From positions 2,666,001-2,730,000 of the forward strand of contig NZ_CP067089.2 in NCBI RefSeq assembly GCF_016616095.2: DNA of 64,000 bases, read 5' to 3'. This DNA comes from Breznakiella homolactica. GTDB taxonomy: Bacteria > Spirochaetota > Spirochaetia > Treponematales > Breznakiellaceae. Below, piece after piece: positions 54,754 through 63,134 of the stretch. The notes below the pieces were generated by a model that saw nothing but the letters and a program-made list of their open reading frames with translations, was not told where the DNA came from and made no database searches. The position numbers were made by a program, and so were the translations under genes. Position 1 is the stretch's first letter. The number at the start of each line of letters is the position of its first letter.

Positions 54754-55893
54754 TTATACTTTAAATCCCTGGGATATTGCCTTGGTCAGCTTGCTTTTTA
54801 AGAAATTATTTTCCTTTTTTAATTTGACAATCTCGAACTGCTGGGTTTTGACGGTTTCAACCAGATCCCCCTGGGTAAGCACGCCGCTGTGGAGCAGTTC
54901 CTCCACGTATTCCATTTTATTGTTGAAGTCCGTTTCCGCTTCAATGGTAGCTTCCTGGAAACTTTCGTCGATATCCCGCTCACTGATGGAAAAGTCCTCG
55001 TCGTCGCTCTGGAGTATCTTGTCGGCGATACGGAAGATCGCCTGAGAAAGGACCGACTGGGGCTTGTAGAGCACAATGGGAAGCCGCGACGAAAGAGCCA
55101 CATCCTGCATGTTGTCCCGGTACATTATTCCCAGGTGCTCAATTTTCAGATCCAGATACTCCTCACAGGAACGCCGGATTTTCATCGCCACATCCGCGTC
55201 CTTGGGGTCCTCAATCATGTTCATAATAAGCCTGGGATGGAAACGATCCATGGTTTCCCGGAATTTGGCGTAGGATTCGGGGTCGATTTTGCTGATTTCC
55301 TGGAGCATCCGGGGAATATACAGTTTCTGCAGACCCGTGCTGTCCCGCCGCATGGATTCGAGGTACTCCAGGGCCTTGGTTCCCTTGGTAAAAACCGTGT
55401 ACATCAGCCGGAATACCGTATTCTTGAGGAACACATAGGCATTGAGGGTCGCGGTAACCGTGGGGGCGCTCACCACAATGCCCTGGCCGGACAGCAGGAA
55501 AAAATCAAGGATAAACTGGTGTGTCCCGGCCCCGAGGTCGAGGATCAGGATATCGGCGTCCAGGGAAAGAAGTCGCCGGACCAGGGCCTTGCGCTGCATG
55601 AGCTTGACATTGGCGCTTCCCGGTATTTCGCCGTCTCCGGGAATAAATCTAAGGTTCGGGATATCCGTATCGATTATTATTTTAGAAAAATCGGTTTTCG
55701 TGTCATTGAGGAACGTACCGATCCCCGCCTTCGGGGCCTGGCATCCGATGACCAAATGGAGGTTCGAGGCCCCCAGGTCAAGATCGGCCAGTACAACCCG
55801 CTGGCCTGCCTGGGCAAAAGCCACGGCGAGATTTGCGGCGACCAGGGATTTTCCGACGCCGCCCTTACCGCTGGCTATGGGAATAATACGCAT
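54754..55893 (-). CDS. MinD/ParA-type ATPase with C-terminal coiled coil
   Basis: 379 residues. Deviant Walker A SGKGGVGKSLVAANLAVAFA (about 8-27), DLDLGASNLHLVIG, and Walker B-like ILILDLGAGTHQFILD. The first 260 residues resemble FlhG/YlxH ATPases. The last 60 residues (VETVKTQQFEIVKLKKENNF) form a coiled coil without the usual amphipathic membrane helix. It probably positions a large envelope or motility structure, with the DUF342 neighbour as possible partner. Confidence 0.9.
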   Translation of the reverse strand: MRIIPIASGKGGVGKSLVAANLAVAFAQAGQRVVLADLDLGASNLHLVIGCQAPKAGIGTFLNDTKTDFSKIIIDTDIPNLRFIPGDGEIPGSANVKLMQRKALVRRLLSLDADILILDLGAGTHQFILDFFLLSGQGIVVSAPTVTATLNAYVFLKNTVFRLMYTVFTKGTKALEYLESMRRDSTGLQKLYIPRMLQEISKIDPESYAKFRETMDRFHPRLIMNMIEDPKDADVAMKIRRSCEEYLDLKIEHLGIMYRDNMQDVALSSRLPIVLYKPQSVLSQAIFRIADKILQSDDEDFSISERDIDESFQEATIEAETDFNNKMEYVEELLHSGVLTQGDLVETVKTQQFEIVKLKKENNFLKSKLTKAISQGFKV

Positions 55894-56384
55894 TAAAAAC
55901 CTCCGTTATCGGGCTCCCCGGCGGGTTCTTCCGAGGACTCCCGGGCCTGCAGGCGGCCTTCTTCCGTTTGACGCGGGCCTATGCGTCTGAGCAGCAGAGA
56001 CACTCCCAGGATAGTACCAATATCGGCAAGACACAAAAGAAGTGTGAGCCCCAGGATCATGAGTCCCGAGACGGCATTCATGGGAAGTGACACGAGAATA
56101 TTATTGAAGGAAAAGCCCAGCCAGGCGATAAAAGAACCAATGCCGATAAGCTTGCCCGCCAAATACAGCGGCAGATACGACGCGTACCTTGCAAGGCTGG
56201 CCCATATAAATAAACTCATCAGCGGAAAAAGCGCGTTGGGAGCCGCAAAAAATATGTACGGCATGATTCTGCTTCCCGGGTCACCCATGGAGGGACTGAA
56301 AAAAGCGACCATACAGACAACAAAAACAAGCCGGAAAAGATCGTAAACAAACAGGGCGAACCTGAAAGGCCGGTAAACTTCCAT
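55893..56384 (-). CDS. Small integral membrane protein
   Basis: 163 residues with four hydrophobic segments: FALFVYDLFRLVFVVCMVAF, IMPYIFFAAPNALFPLMSLF, LAGKLIGIGSFIAWLGF and GLMILGLTLLLCLADIGTIL. The C-terminal tail is hydrophilic and acidic. I recognise no family. The last base of its stop is the first base of the MinD-like ATG, which suggests coupled expression and a joint function. Confidence 0.82.
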   Translation of the reverse strand: MEVYRPFRFALFVYDLFRLVFVVCMVAFFSPSMGDPGSRIMPYIFFAAPNALFPLMSLFIWASLARYASYLPLYLAGKLIGIGSFIAWLGFSFNNILVSLPMNAVSGLMILGLTLLLCLADIGTILGVSLLLRRIGPRQTEEGRLQARESSEEPAGEPDNGGF

Positions 56385-56419
56385 GCTAAAACTCTACGGT
56401 TCTCCGGGAATGCGGTCAA

Positions 56420-56606
56420 GGGGGAAGCACAGAATCTTTGAAACCGGAAAGCATCCGTGGGTATCGGTTCTGCGGGGCCTGTCATAGTGGAATGGGAATG
56501 GCTCCTCAGCGGCCTAAAGGCCTCGAAAGTCGTTTTATTCGAGAGACCCGGCGATACCGTTACGGCCCGGGTGCTTTCCGGCTTAACCGGCTCGGTACTT
56601 CCCTGC
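56420..56606 (+). repeat. Covarying-arm hairpin element, copy 4, decayed inner arm
   Basis: The core (56500-56535) starts GGCTCCTCAGCGGCCTAAAG and continues GCCTCGAAAGTCG. The left arm GTCATAGTGGAATGGGAAT (56481-56499) resembles the copy 2 arm, but the right arm keeps only ATTC of the complement. The outer palindrome is intact: CCGGAAAGCATCCGTGGGTA against TACGGCCCGGGTGCTTTCCGG-type sequence (about 56550-56581). Confidence 0.8.
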
Positions 56607-56759
56607 GCGGGGTGCTGGGTATGAGAAGCTATTCCGTATTAAGGAAAACCCGGGACGGAGATTGACCACTTGGCTTGACCGGCCACCTGACAATACTCGG
56701 CCCAGCATCCCACACCCACCCTCCCCGCGGAAGGGCAGCCGCAGTCCCGGAATCTTGCA

Positions 56760-56915
56760 GACAAGGCAAAGAAGCATGGCCCATAATGGTAACGCGGGGT
56801 ATCCGGGGACATGGGGTATGAGCGACTTTCGAGGCCGCAGGCCGACACGGAGCCATCACCCTTTCTCTGTGACAGGACCCCCGGTCCCGGTATCCACCAT
56901 GCTTCTTTGTGTTAT
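56760..56915 (-). repeat. Covarying-arm hairpin element, copy 5, hybrid arms
   Basis: Inverse core at 56820-56854. The left arm ends ATGGGGTAT (56811-56819), the copy 1 type, while the right arm ATCACCCTTTCTCTGTGACA (56853-56872 region) is like the copy 2 type, so inner pairing is poor. The outer pair CAAAGAAGCATGG (56767-56779) and its complement (56897-56909) is perfect over 13 bp. Confidence 0.8.
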
Positions 56916-56983
56916 ATCCAGGGTACACTGCCGCTGCCCGGCAGTATCATTGACAAAACCCCAGGCTTTTCTAGAATGAAGTA

Positions 56984-58474
56984 ATGAGAGAAGATATGTC
57001 ACCGGCCCCAAAAGGCCCATTTCCCTTCAAATCACTCTGGGTTTTTTCAACCATTGCGTTGTGCGCTATATTCATTCTGGCTTCGGTGCCCCCGGCGGGA
57101 GCTCAGACCAGGGAACAGGATACCCGGCGTTATACATCGATTATCCAGAATGTGTTCGATTTTATTCAGAAACATTATGTGGAAGAAGTTGAGCCCCAGG
57201 CATTGTTCGAAGGCGCCATGAAAGGCATGTTCGATGCCCTGGAGGATCCCTATTCTTCGTTCCTGTCGGAATCCGACATGTCCGACCTGAACGAAACCAC
57301 CCAGGGCAGTTTCGGCGGGGTCGGACTGTACATATCCAAGCCCGTGGGAGAAGGTACCGGCGGAAATCCGCCCTATGTGGAAGTGGCTTCACCTATCGAG
57401 GATACGCCGGGATGGCGGGCGGGGATCAGCCCCGGGGATCTCATAATTGAAATAAACGGGGAGTCCACCGACAAGCTGACCATGGACGAAGTGCTTGCCC
57501 GTCTCCGGGGGGAACCCGGTGTTGATGTGAAACTCATCATCCGCCGGGGAGAAAAACTGGAATTTCCCGTTACCCTGACCCGGGCAATTATCGAAGTTCC
57601 TACCATAAAATACGACATGATCGGCGACGTAGGGTACCTCAAGATCATAACCTTTACGCCCATGACGGTGGACCGCGCAAAGGACGCCATTGAATTCTTC
57701 AAAACCAAGAATTACAAATCCCTTATTATCGACCTCCGGAACAACTACGGCGGCCTGCTCCAGTCGGCTATCGGCATCTGCGACCTTTTCCTGGAAGGCG
57801 GAGTGGTGGTTTCCACAAAATCCCGGATTGCCTCGGAAAATATGGTGTTCACCGCGCGGCGCAGTACCGCCGTGCCGACGGCCATGCCCATCGTGGTGCT
57901 CATAAACCGGGGATCCGCGTCAGCATCGGAAATCGTTGCGGGGGCGCTGAAAGACCGCGGCCGGGCGTTGCTGGTGGGTGAAAAATCCTTCGGCAAGGGT
58001 TCGGTGCAGCAGGTATTCCCCATTGACCAGGTGGGTTTCAAGCTGACCACAGCCCGTTACTATACTCCCAGCGATGTTAATATCGATAAGATCGGAATCC
58101 CCCCGGATCGGGAGGTCAAATTCCCCGAAATAAATGAAGAACAGGCTGAAGCCTTGGGGCAGCTTATTATTTCAAACAAGATTCCCGATTTCGTAAAGGA
58201 ACGGCCCGAGGCAACCCAAACTCAGATCGACGGGTTCGTCAGGGATCTCAACCGGGAATACGGTATTGACGCTTCCCTGCTCCGCCGCCTGGTCAGAAAT
58301 GAACAGAACCGGACCACCATTGCCCCGGTTTACGACCTGGAATACGATGTACAGCTTCAGGAAGCGGTTAATATTATCGGGAACAGCAGTTACAATCAGC
58401 TCCTGCGGGACGCAAAGACACTGAAAACCCTGCAGGATGAAGCAGCCCGGGAAGAGGAGGCCATTGTGTCCTAA
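56984..58474 (+). CDS. S41-family C-terminal processing protease
   Basis: 496 residues. N-terminal membrane anchor or signal (LWVFSTIALCAIFILASVPP), PDZ domain around 100-200 (IEDTPGWRAGISPGDLIIEI), then the Ser-Lys protease: Ser in NRGSASASEIVAGALK and Lys in VGEKSFGKGSVQQVFPI. CtpA-type enzymes trim periplasmic or secreted proteins. ATG 56984 and ATG 56996 are both possible. The repeat pair lies upstream. Confidence 0.94.
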   Translation: MREDMSPAPKGPFPFKSLWVFSTIALCAIFILASVPPAGAQTREQDTRRYTSIIQNVFDFIQKHYVEEVEPQALFEGAMKGMFDALEDPYSSFLSESDMSDLNETTQGSFGGVGLYISKPVGEGTGGNPPYVEVASPIEDTPGWRAGISPGDLIIEINGESTDKLTMDEVLARLRGEPGVDVKLIIRRGEKLEFPVTLTRAIIEVPTIKYDMIGDVGYLKIITFTPMTVDRAKDAIEFFKTKNYKSLIIDLRNNYGGLLQSAIGICDLFLEGGVVVSTKSRIASENMVFTARRSTAVPTAMPIVVLINRGSASASEIVAGALKDRGRALLVGEKSFGKGSVQQVFPIDQVGFKLTTARYYTPSDVNIDKIGIPPDREVKFPEINEEQAEALGQLIISNKIPDFVKERPEATQTQIDGFVRDLNREYGIDASLLRRLVRNEQNRTTIAPVYDLEYDVQLQEAVNIIGNSSYNQLLRDAKTLKTLQDEAAREEEAIVS

Positions 58475-58519
58475 GGCTGGGCCCGTCCGCAGGACGGTTC
58501 CTTCCGCGGGACTCATACC

Positions 58520-59332
58520 ATGAAGCAGTTTCTGCTGAAAACAGCACCGGATGATTCCGGCACTGTTTCCGTTACCGGCGACGATTTCCATTATCTCGTA
58601 CGGGTACGGCGGCTTAAGCCCGGGGATGTCTTTTCCGCGGTCACCCCGTCGGGAGAAAAAGTGAACCTCCGGGTCGGCTCCGTGTCGTCCCGCCGGCTCA
58701 CCGGGAGCTGCACCGCATCCACCGGGAATTCCGCGGAACTTCCGGAACAAACCGCGGTGACCTGTCCGGAACCCCGGATACTGCTGTTCCAGGCTATACC
58801 AAAGGGTTCAAAAATGGACCTTATCGTCCGGCAGGCCGCGGAAGGGGCGGTATCGGAAGTGGTTCCGTTTTATTCCGCCCATTCAATTCCCCGGGATACC
58901 GGGAGAGAAGCGAAAACCGAACGGTGGCGGAAAATTATCAGGGAAGCCCGCCAGCAAAGCGGTTCGCTGGTGGAAACCACTGTCAGGCCGCCGGACAGCA
59001 TCGGAGGGATTCTTTCCTACTGGGAAACCATTAAAAGCCGGAACAGCAGCGCCCTGGGACTTCTGCTCCATCAGGACCCACTTGAACAGGGGTCCTTCCA
59101 CGGCTATCTTGGAAGCAATCCCGAACTCGTTGCCCTGGCGGTTGGCCCGGAGGGCGGCTTTTCTGCAGCGGAAACCGCGTTATTTGCGGATGCGGGTTTT
59201 AAACCCCTGGTAATTGGATCCACCGTTCTCAGGACGGAAACCGCGGCGCTCTGCGGAGTCGCCGCGGTCAGAATTATACTTTTGGAGAAATCATCGTGGA
59301 TGCCGCAGAGCAGACAGCAGCCGAACGGATAA
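58520..59332 (+). CDS. rsmE: 16S rRNA (uracil-1498-N3)-methyltransferase
   Basis: 270 residues. Conserved: VTGDDFHYLVRVRRLKPGD near the start, LFQAIPKGSKMDLIVRQAAE, REARQQSGSLVETTVRPP, and the SAM-binding knot VGPEGGFSAAETALFADAGF followed by GSTVLRTETAAL. The C-terminal 15 residues overlap the next gene. Confidence 0.95.
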   Translation: MKQFLLKTAPDDSGTVSVTGDDFHYLVRVRRLKPGDVFSAVTPSGEKVNLRVGSVSSRRLTGSCTASTGNSAELPEQTAVTCPEPRILLFQAIPKGSKMDLIVRQAAEGAVSEVVPFYSAHSIPRDTGREAKTERWRKIIREARQQSGSLVETTVRPPDSIGGILSYWETIKSRNSSALGLLLHQDPLEQGSFHGYLGSNPELVALAVGPEGGFSAAETALFADAGFKPLVIGSTVLRTETAALCGVAAVRIILLEKSSWMPQSRQQPNG

Positions 59333-60078
59333 GTATTTTAAAAGTTCCCCTGGACATTCTTCCCCCCGAAGCCATGGAAGAAAAAATTTACGGATTGCTG
59401 AAAACAGAGAAACCCCAGAATATTGTACTGCTTTCATTGTGGGACCTGCTCAGAGCCAGGAGAAACAGCGAGTACCGTTCCTACGTCCTCAACGCCGCCC
59501 TGGTAATTCCCATATCAAAAAGCCTCATCGGCGGGGCCCGCTTTTTAACCCGGAAAACCCCGGTACGGTACATGCCCTTTGACTTCGTGATCCGGCTCCT
59601 CACAATCCTGGAGAAGCGGGAATACTCCCTGTACCTGCTGGGCGGGAAAAAGTCCATACTCCAGAAAACCGAAAAGAACTTACGCCAGACCTTCCCCAAG
59701 CTGCGGATCGTCGGACGGTATATCGGACGGTTTGAGCAGGCGGAACAGGGAACTATCCTCCAGGCGATCCGCAAGGCCGGCCCGTCGCTGCTTCTGGTGG
59801 GGAAAGGCGTCCGGGGCCGGGAGAAATGGATTGCCCGGCACGGCGGCGCTCTCAATCCGGCGCTCAGGCTCTGGTGCAGCGATCTCTTTGATGTGTTCGC
59901 GGAACGCCGCCGGAGGCCTTCCGAAGGAGTTTTCAGACGCGGAATGGAATGGATCGGGTTCTGTCTGCGGAATCCCTTTAAACTATTCAGGATTTTTCCG
60001 TACCTGTACTACAAACTGCTCCTGGTGGTGTACCGCCTGTTCGTAAAACCCTCGGCTCCGGAGACCGGTTCCGAATGA
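59296..60078 (+). CDS. WecG/TagA-family glycosyltransferase, atypical active site
   Basis: 260 residues from a GTG with GGAG eight bases upstream, overlapping rsmE by 37 bases. Family features are GARFLTRKTPVRYMPFDFVI, YSLYLLGGKKSILQKTEKNL, and LLVGKGVRGREKWIARHGG. The usual N-A-D motif with catalytic Asp is replaced by LNAALVIPIS, so transfer activity is doubtful or the chemistry differs. It normally adds N-acetylmannosamine-type sugars to lipid-linked intermediates. Confidence 0.85.
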   Translation: MDAAEQTAAERISILKVPLDILPPEAMEEKIYGLLKTEKPQNIVLLSLWDLLRARRNSEYRSYVLNAALVIPISKSLIGGARFLTRKTPVRYMPFDFVIRLLTILEKREYSLYLLGGKKSILQKTEKNLRQTFPKLRIVGRYIGRFEQAEQGTILQAIRKAGPSLLLVGKGVRGREKWIARHGGALNPALRLWCSDLFDVFAERRRRPSEGVFRRGMEWIGFCLRNPFKLFRIFPYLYYKLLLVVYRLFVKPSAPETGSE

Positions 60079-60086
60079 TTGCGCCG

Positions 60087-60812
60087 TTACTGCGGTGTTC
60101 TGTTTTTACCCCCAAGCCAGGCGATTTTGGTAAAAATGGCCTTAACATACCGGCCTTCCCTGATTGTCAGCCCCGCTCTTGAGAATAAATCCCTAAAAAA
60201 GCGCTCCTGTTCCTCCCGGCCCTGCTGCTTGTAGAATCCCAGGGTTTCCAGGGACGCGCTGACGGAGGCGGTCACCTCATCGGCAGCCTTCCGGTCCATC
60301 GGCGCCCACCGTTTTCCCGGCGGAGGGCCCAGGGCCGTATACAGCTCATAGGCGTATACCTGGACCGCGTGGGAAAGATTAAGGGAAGGAAAATCATCAC
60401 AGGCGGGAATATGGGAAGCCAGGGTGCACAGGGCCAATTCGTCCCGGGTCAGACCGGTCCGCTCATTGCCGAATACCAGGGCGGCGGTTCCGTCTTTGCC
60501 GCTGAGGTACTCCGCAGTTTCCCGGGGGGTGATGGTGACGGATTTCCGGCGCTGCCCCATACGGCGGGTAGTCCCGATCACCAGAGAACGGTCGGCCAGG
60601 GCGTCCTCCAGGGAGGAAAAATGCCTTGCTTTGTCCCAGACATTTTCCGCGTGTACCGCCCGGGCCCGGATAACCGCCTCGTCGGGAACACATTCCGGGG
60701 CGACAATACGGAGATCCCCGAGCCCCATATTGGCCATGGCCCTGCAGACGGCCCCGATATTTCCGGATTCCGACGGCCGGACCAGGACAACCGCAATATC
60801 ACCGGGACCCAT
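60087..60812 (-). CDS. SpoU/TrmJ-like RNA ribose methyltransferase
   Basis: 241 residues. Knot motifs: VLVRPSESGNIGAVCRAMAN at the start, LVFGNERTGLTRDELALC, and FPSLNLSHAVQVYAYELY. TrmJ methylates the ribose of tRNA position 32; a related rRNA target is possible. It is convergent with the WecG-like gene (8 nt apart). Confidence 0.92.
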   Translation of the reverse strand: MGPGDIAVVLVRPSESGNIGAVCRAMANMGLGDLRIVAPECVPDEAVIRARAVHAENVWDKARHFSSLEDALADRSLVIGTTRRMGQRRKSVTITPRETAEYLSGKDGTAALVFGNERTGLTRDELALCTLASHIPACDDFPSLNLSHAVQVYAYELYTALGPPPGKRWAPMDRKAADEVTASVSASLETLGFYKQQGREEQERFFRDLFSRAGLTIREGRYVKAIFTKIAWLGGKNRTPQ

Positions 60813-60956
60813 AGGTTCCCCGCGGAAAAAAAGACAATATCCAGGGTAACTCGGAACGAACCATCACAGAACACCTCATTTTATGAGTCTCGCACACTCT
60901 GCACCGGCAGACTGGCGCCAGGGGCCATGTTCCTCACACACCCAGCCCTCCCGCGA

Positions 60957-61141
60957 AGGGCAGCATAGAGCCGGTTAAGCCGGAAAGCACCCGGGCCGTA
61001 ATGGTAACACCGGGTCTGTCATATAAAACGACTTTCGAGGCCGAAGGCCGACACGGAGCCAATCCCCTTTTTATACACCAGGACCCGCGGCACCGGTACA
61101 CCCCGGGTGCTTTCCGGATTGAAAGATTCTGTGCTTCCCCG
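60957..61141 (-). repeat. Covarying-arm hairpin element, copy 6, left arm shortened
   Basis: The core (61029-61060) starts CGACTTTCGAGGCCGAAGGC and ends CGACACGGAGCC. The right arm AATCCCCTTTTTATACACC (61061-61079) is the copy 3 type. The left arm keeps only TCATATAAAA, as if a segment had been deleted. The outer pair CCGGAAAGCACCCGGG (60980-60995) and its complement (61102-61117) is perfect. The rest of the gap 60813-61177 shows no gene; TATAAT at 61165-61170 is very close to the next start. Confidence 0.85.
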
Positions 61142-61177
61142 CATAACTTTATATAAAAATTCGCTATAATAAAAGAT

Positions 61178-61906
61178 ATGGAACAGTGTTTCAGCGGCAG
61201 GAATGCCCTGGTTATCGGCGGAAGCGGCGGAATCGGAGCCGCGGTTTCGGTGCTCCTGGGTGAAGCGGGTGCCCGGGTCTGGGTCCACGGCGGGAATTCC
61301 CGGGAACGGCTCGGCCGGACCGTCACCGCCATCCGGGACAAAGGGGGAACCGCCGAGGGACTTCTCCTTGCCCTGGATAAACCGGAGGCGGTCCGGGAGA
61401 TTTTTGACCGGGTTCCGCCGCCGGATATACTCGTCTGCGCCTGGGGCCCTTTCAAGCGGGGTTCTCTCGGCGCGATGGCCCCGGAAGACTGGACCAGTCT
61501 CGTATACGGCAACCTGGCCATTCCGGGGATCCTTGTGTCATGGGTGATCGGTAAAATGATGGAAACAGGCTGGGGACGGATACTGCTGTTCGGCGGTACC
61601 GGAACCGCCGCGGTAAGGGGTTTTACCAGCACAGCCGCGTATTCTTCGGCAAAAACAGCCCTGGGAGTCCTTGCCCAGTCAGCCGCCCGGCAGGCGGGGT
61701 CCCGGGGGGTTACCTGCAACGTCCTCTGCCCCGGCCTGGTGGATACAGAATATCTGAATGCGGAAGCCCGGGCGTACAACCGGGAACACAGTCCGGGGAA
61801 TTCCCCCATGATCCCGGAAGATGTGGCGAAAACGGCTCTGACGGTGCTGGGGAACCCCCGGCTCAACGGCGCGGTCATTCCCTTTGACGGAGGTATCGTT
61901 TTATAA
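61178..61906 (+). CDS. Short-chain dehydrogenase/reductase
   Basis: 242 residues. NALVIGGSGGIGAAVSVLLG is the nucleotide site; LLFGGTGTAAVRGFTSTAAY leads to the catalytic Tyr and Lys in YSSAKTALGV. PDILVCAWGPFKRG replaces the usual NNAG. The C-terminus AVIPFDGGIVL is typical. Substrate unknown; FabG-like ketoacyl reduction is one possibility. Confidence 0.9.
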   Translation: MEQCFSGRNALVIGGSGGIGAAVSVLLGEAGARVWVHGGNSRERLGRTVTAIRDKGGTAEGLLLALDKPEAVREIFDRVPPPDILVCAWGPFKRGSLGAMAPEDWTSLVYGNLAIPGILVSWVIGKMMETGWGRILLFGGTGTAAVRGFTSTAAYSSAKTALGVLAQSAARQAGSRGVTCNVLCPGLVDTEYLNAEARAYNREHSPGNSPMIPEDVAKTALTVLGNPRLNGAVIPFDGGIVL

Positions 61907-61980
61907 TAAAAAATCGTGAAATATTGTAAAATTTGGGTATATTATTGGATACAGAATGGTATGAATGCAGTATCCCAGGT

Positions 61981-62009
61981 TTGACAAATTTATAGTGAAA
62001 TAATAATAT
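61981..62009 (+). promoter_or_regulatory. Likely promoter of the STAS gene cluster
   Basis: TTGACA (61981-61986), 17 nt, TAATAT (62004-62009); TATAAT at 62009-62014 is an alternative -10 with 22-nt spacing. A leader of roughly 90 nt follows. Confidence 0.55.
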
Positions 62010-62106
62010 ATAATGGAGCGTAAGTGGCCGATACTGTATTATATATATGATTTAATTAACCATCCAATTCCCGCGGGGGACAGGGTTTTGGGACGAAGGG
62101 AGCGTC

Positions 62107-62658
62107 ATGACTAACAACGATATAGTTCCTGGATTTGATGATGAGAAAGATGAAAGCCTTAAAATAAAGCTTCAGAAGATTCCTGAGGTGGAAGGCTGTC
62201 TCGTTCTCTATCTTACAGGGTATATAGATACATACAACTCAAACTACTTCCAAAAACGTGTCGCCAAGGCGATTGAAGCGGGATTTATCCGGCTGATTTT
62301 CCAGTGCGGAGGGCTTAACTACGTATCATCCACGGGCATCGGTTCCTTTACCGCCTTTCTTAAGTCAGTAAAACCCAGAGGGGGGGATCTCGTGCTTCTT
62401 GAGATTCAGCCCAAGGTTTATGAAGTATTCCAGCTCCTTGGTTTCTCCCAGTTTTTTAATATCAAAGACAATCTGGATGATTCCATCGATTTTTTCCGCA
62501 CCGGTTCATCAACGGAAAAGGTTTCGGTTTTTCCCAAAATTTTTGCCTGCCCGATCTGTTCAAAAAAACTCAAGGCAGTCAAATCCGGCCGGTTCCGGTG
62601 CTCCGAATGCAAAACAATCCTAGCAATCGACAATTCAGGTCAGGTATTCCTCGGCTAA
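62107..62658 (+). CDS. STAS-domain protein with C-terminal zinc ribbon
   Basis: 183 residues. The STAS domain (about 20-125) has GYIDTYNSNYFQKRV and the phosphorylatable region YVSSTGIGSFTAFLKS, where SpoIIAA-type proteins carry the target Ser. The C-terminal tail CPICSKKLKAVKSGRFRCSE, then C, has two CxxC pairs, a zinc ribbon not found in ordinary anti-anti-sigma factors. No kinase gene is adjacent. GGGAG-type ribosome site upstream. Confidence 0.9.
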   Translation: MTNNDIVPGFDDEKDESLKIKLQKIPEVEGCLVLYLTGYIDTYNSNYFQKRVAKAIEAGFIRLIFQCGGLNYVSSTGIGSFTAFLKSVKPRGGDLVLLEIQPKVYEVFQLLGFSQFFNIKDNLDDSIDFFRTGSSTEKVSVFPKIFACPICSKKLKAVKSGRFRCSECKTILAIDNSGQVFLG

Positions 62659-62700
62659 GGACGGAACCGCTAATCCCAAACTCCGCAGAAGGAACAGTCC

Positions 62701-63084
62701 ATGCAGGAAAACAAGGTTGAACAGTATCTCATCGAACTCATGTATACCTACCGTGAAATCGAAAAAAACATGTGGCTCATAGATGATGAGGAACACGATC
62801 TTGAAGGGATCGTTGTCATGTATACCGAACCCCTGGTGATCATCCGCGCGGTGATTATGGACGCCCCCCAGGAAAAAAGACTCGAGTTTTTCACCAAGCT
62901 GCTGGAATTGAACGCCAATGACGTCCTCCACGGAGCCTACGCACTGGAAGAAGATCAGATTGTATTAATTGATACCTTAGAATATAATTCTATGGACTTT
63001 ACGGAGTTTAGGGCGACCCTGGATGCCTTTAGTCTGGCTTTGACCCAGCACTACCCTATTCTCTCAAAGTACCGCGCTCAATAG
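62701..63084 (+). CDS. YbjN-domain protein
   Basis: 127 residues. VEQYLIELMYTYREIEKNMW, then FFTKLLELNANDVLHGAYAL and the closing FRATLDAFSLALTQHYPILS match YbjN/type III chaperone-like folds, often called sensory transduction regulators. No signal peptide. It stands between the STAS gene (42 nt) and the PspA-like gene (50 nt). Confidence 0.85.
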   Translation: MQENKVEQYLIELMYTYREIEKNMWLIDDEEHDLEGIVVMYTEPLVIIRAVIMDAPQEKRLEFFTKLLELNANDVLHGAYALEEDQIVLIDTLEYNSMDFTEFRATLDAFSLALTQHYPILSKYRAQ

Positions 63085-63134
63085 TACCGGTAAGCGCCGG
63101 CGTTTTAAGCCCGGCGGCAGGGAGGCAGGATAAT

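Noticed and set aside
29002..61141. Hairpin elements as integron attC sites
   Set aside because: attC sites keep short conserved ends and vary in the middle; here the centre is conserved and the arms vary, and no integrase or cassette array is seen.
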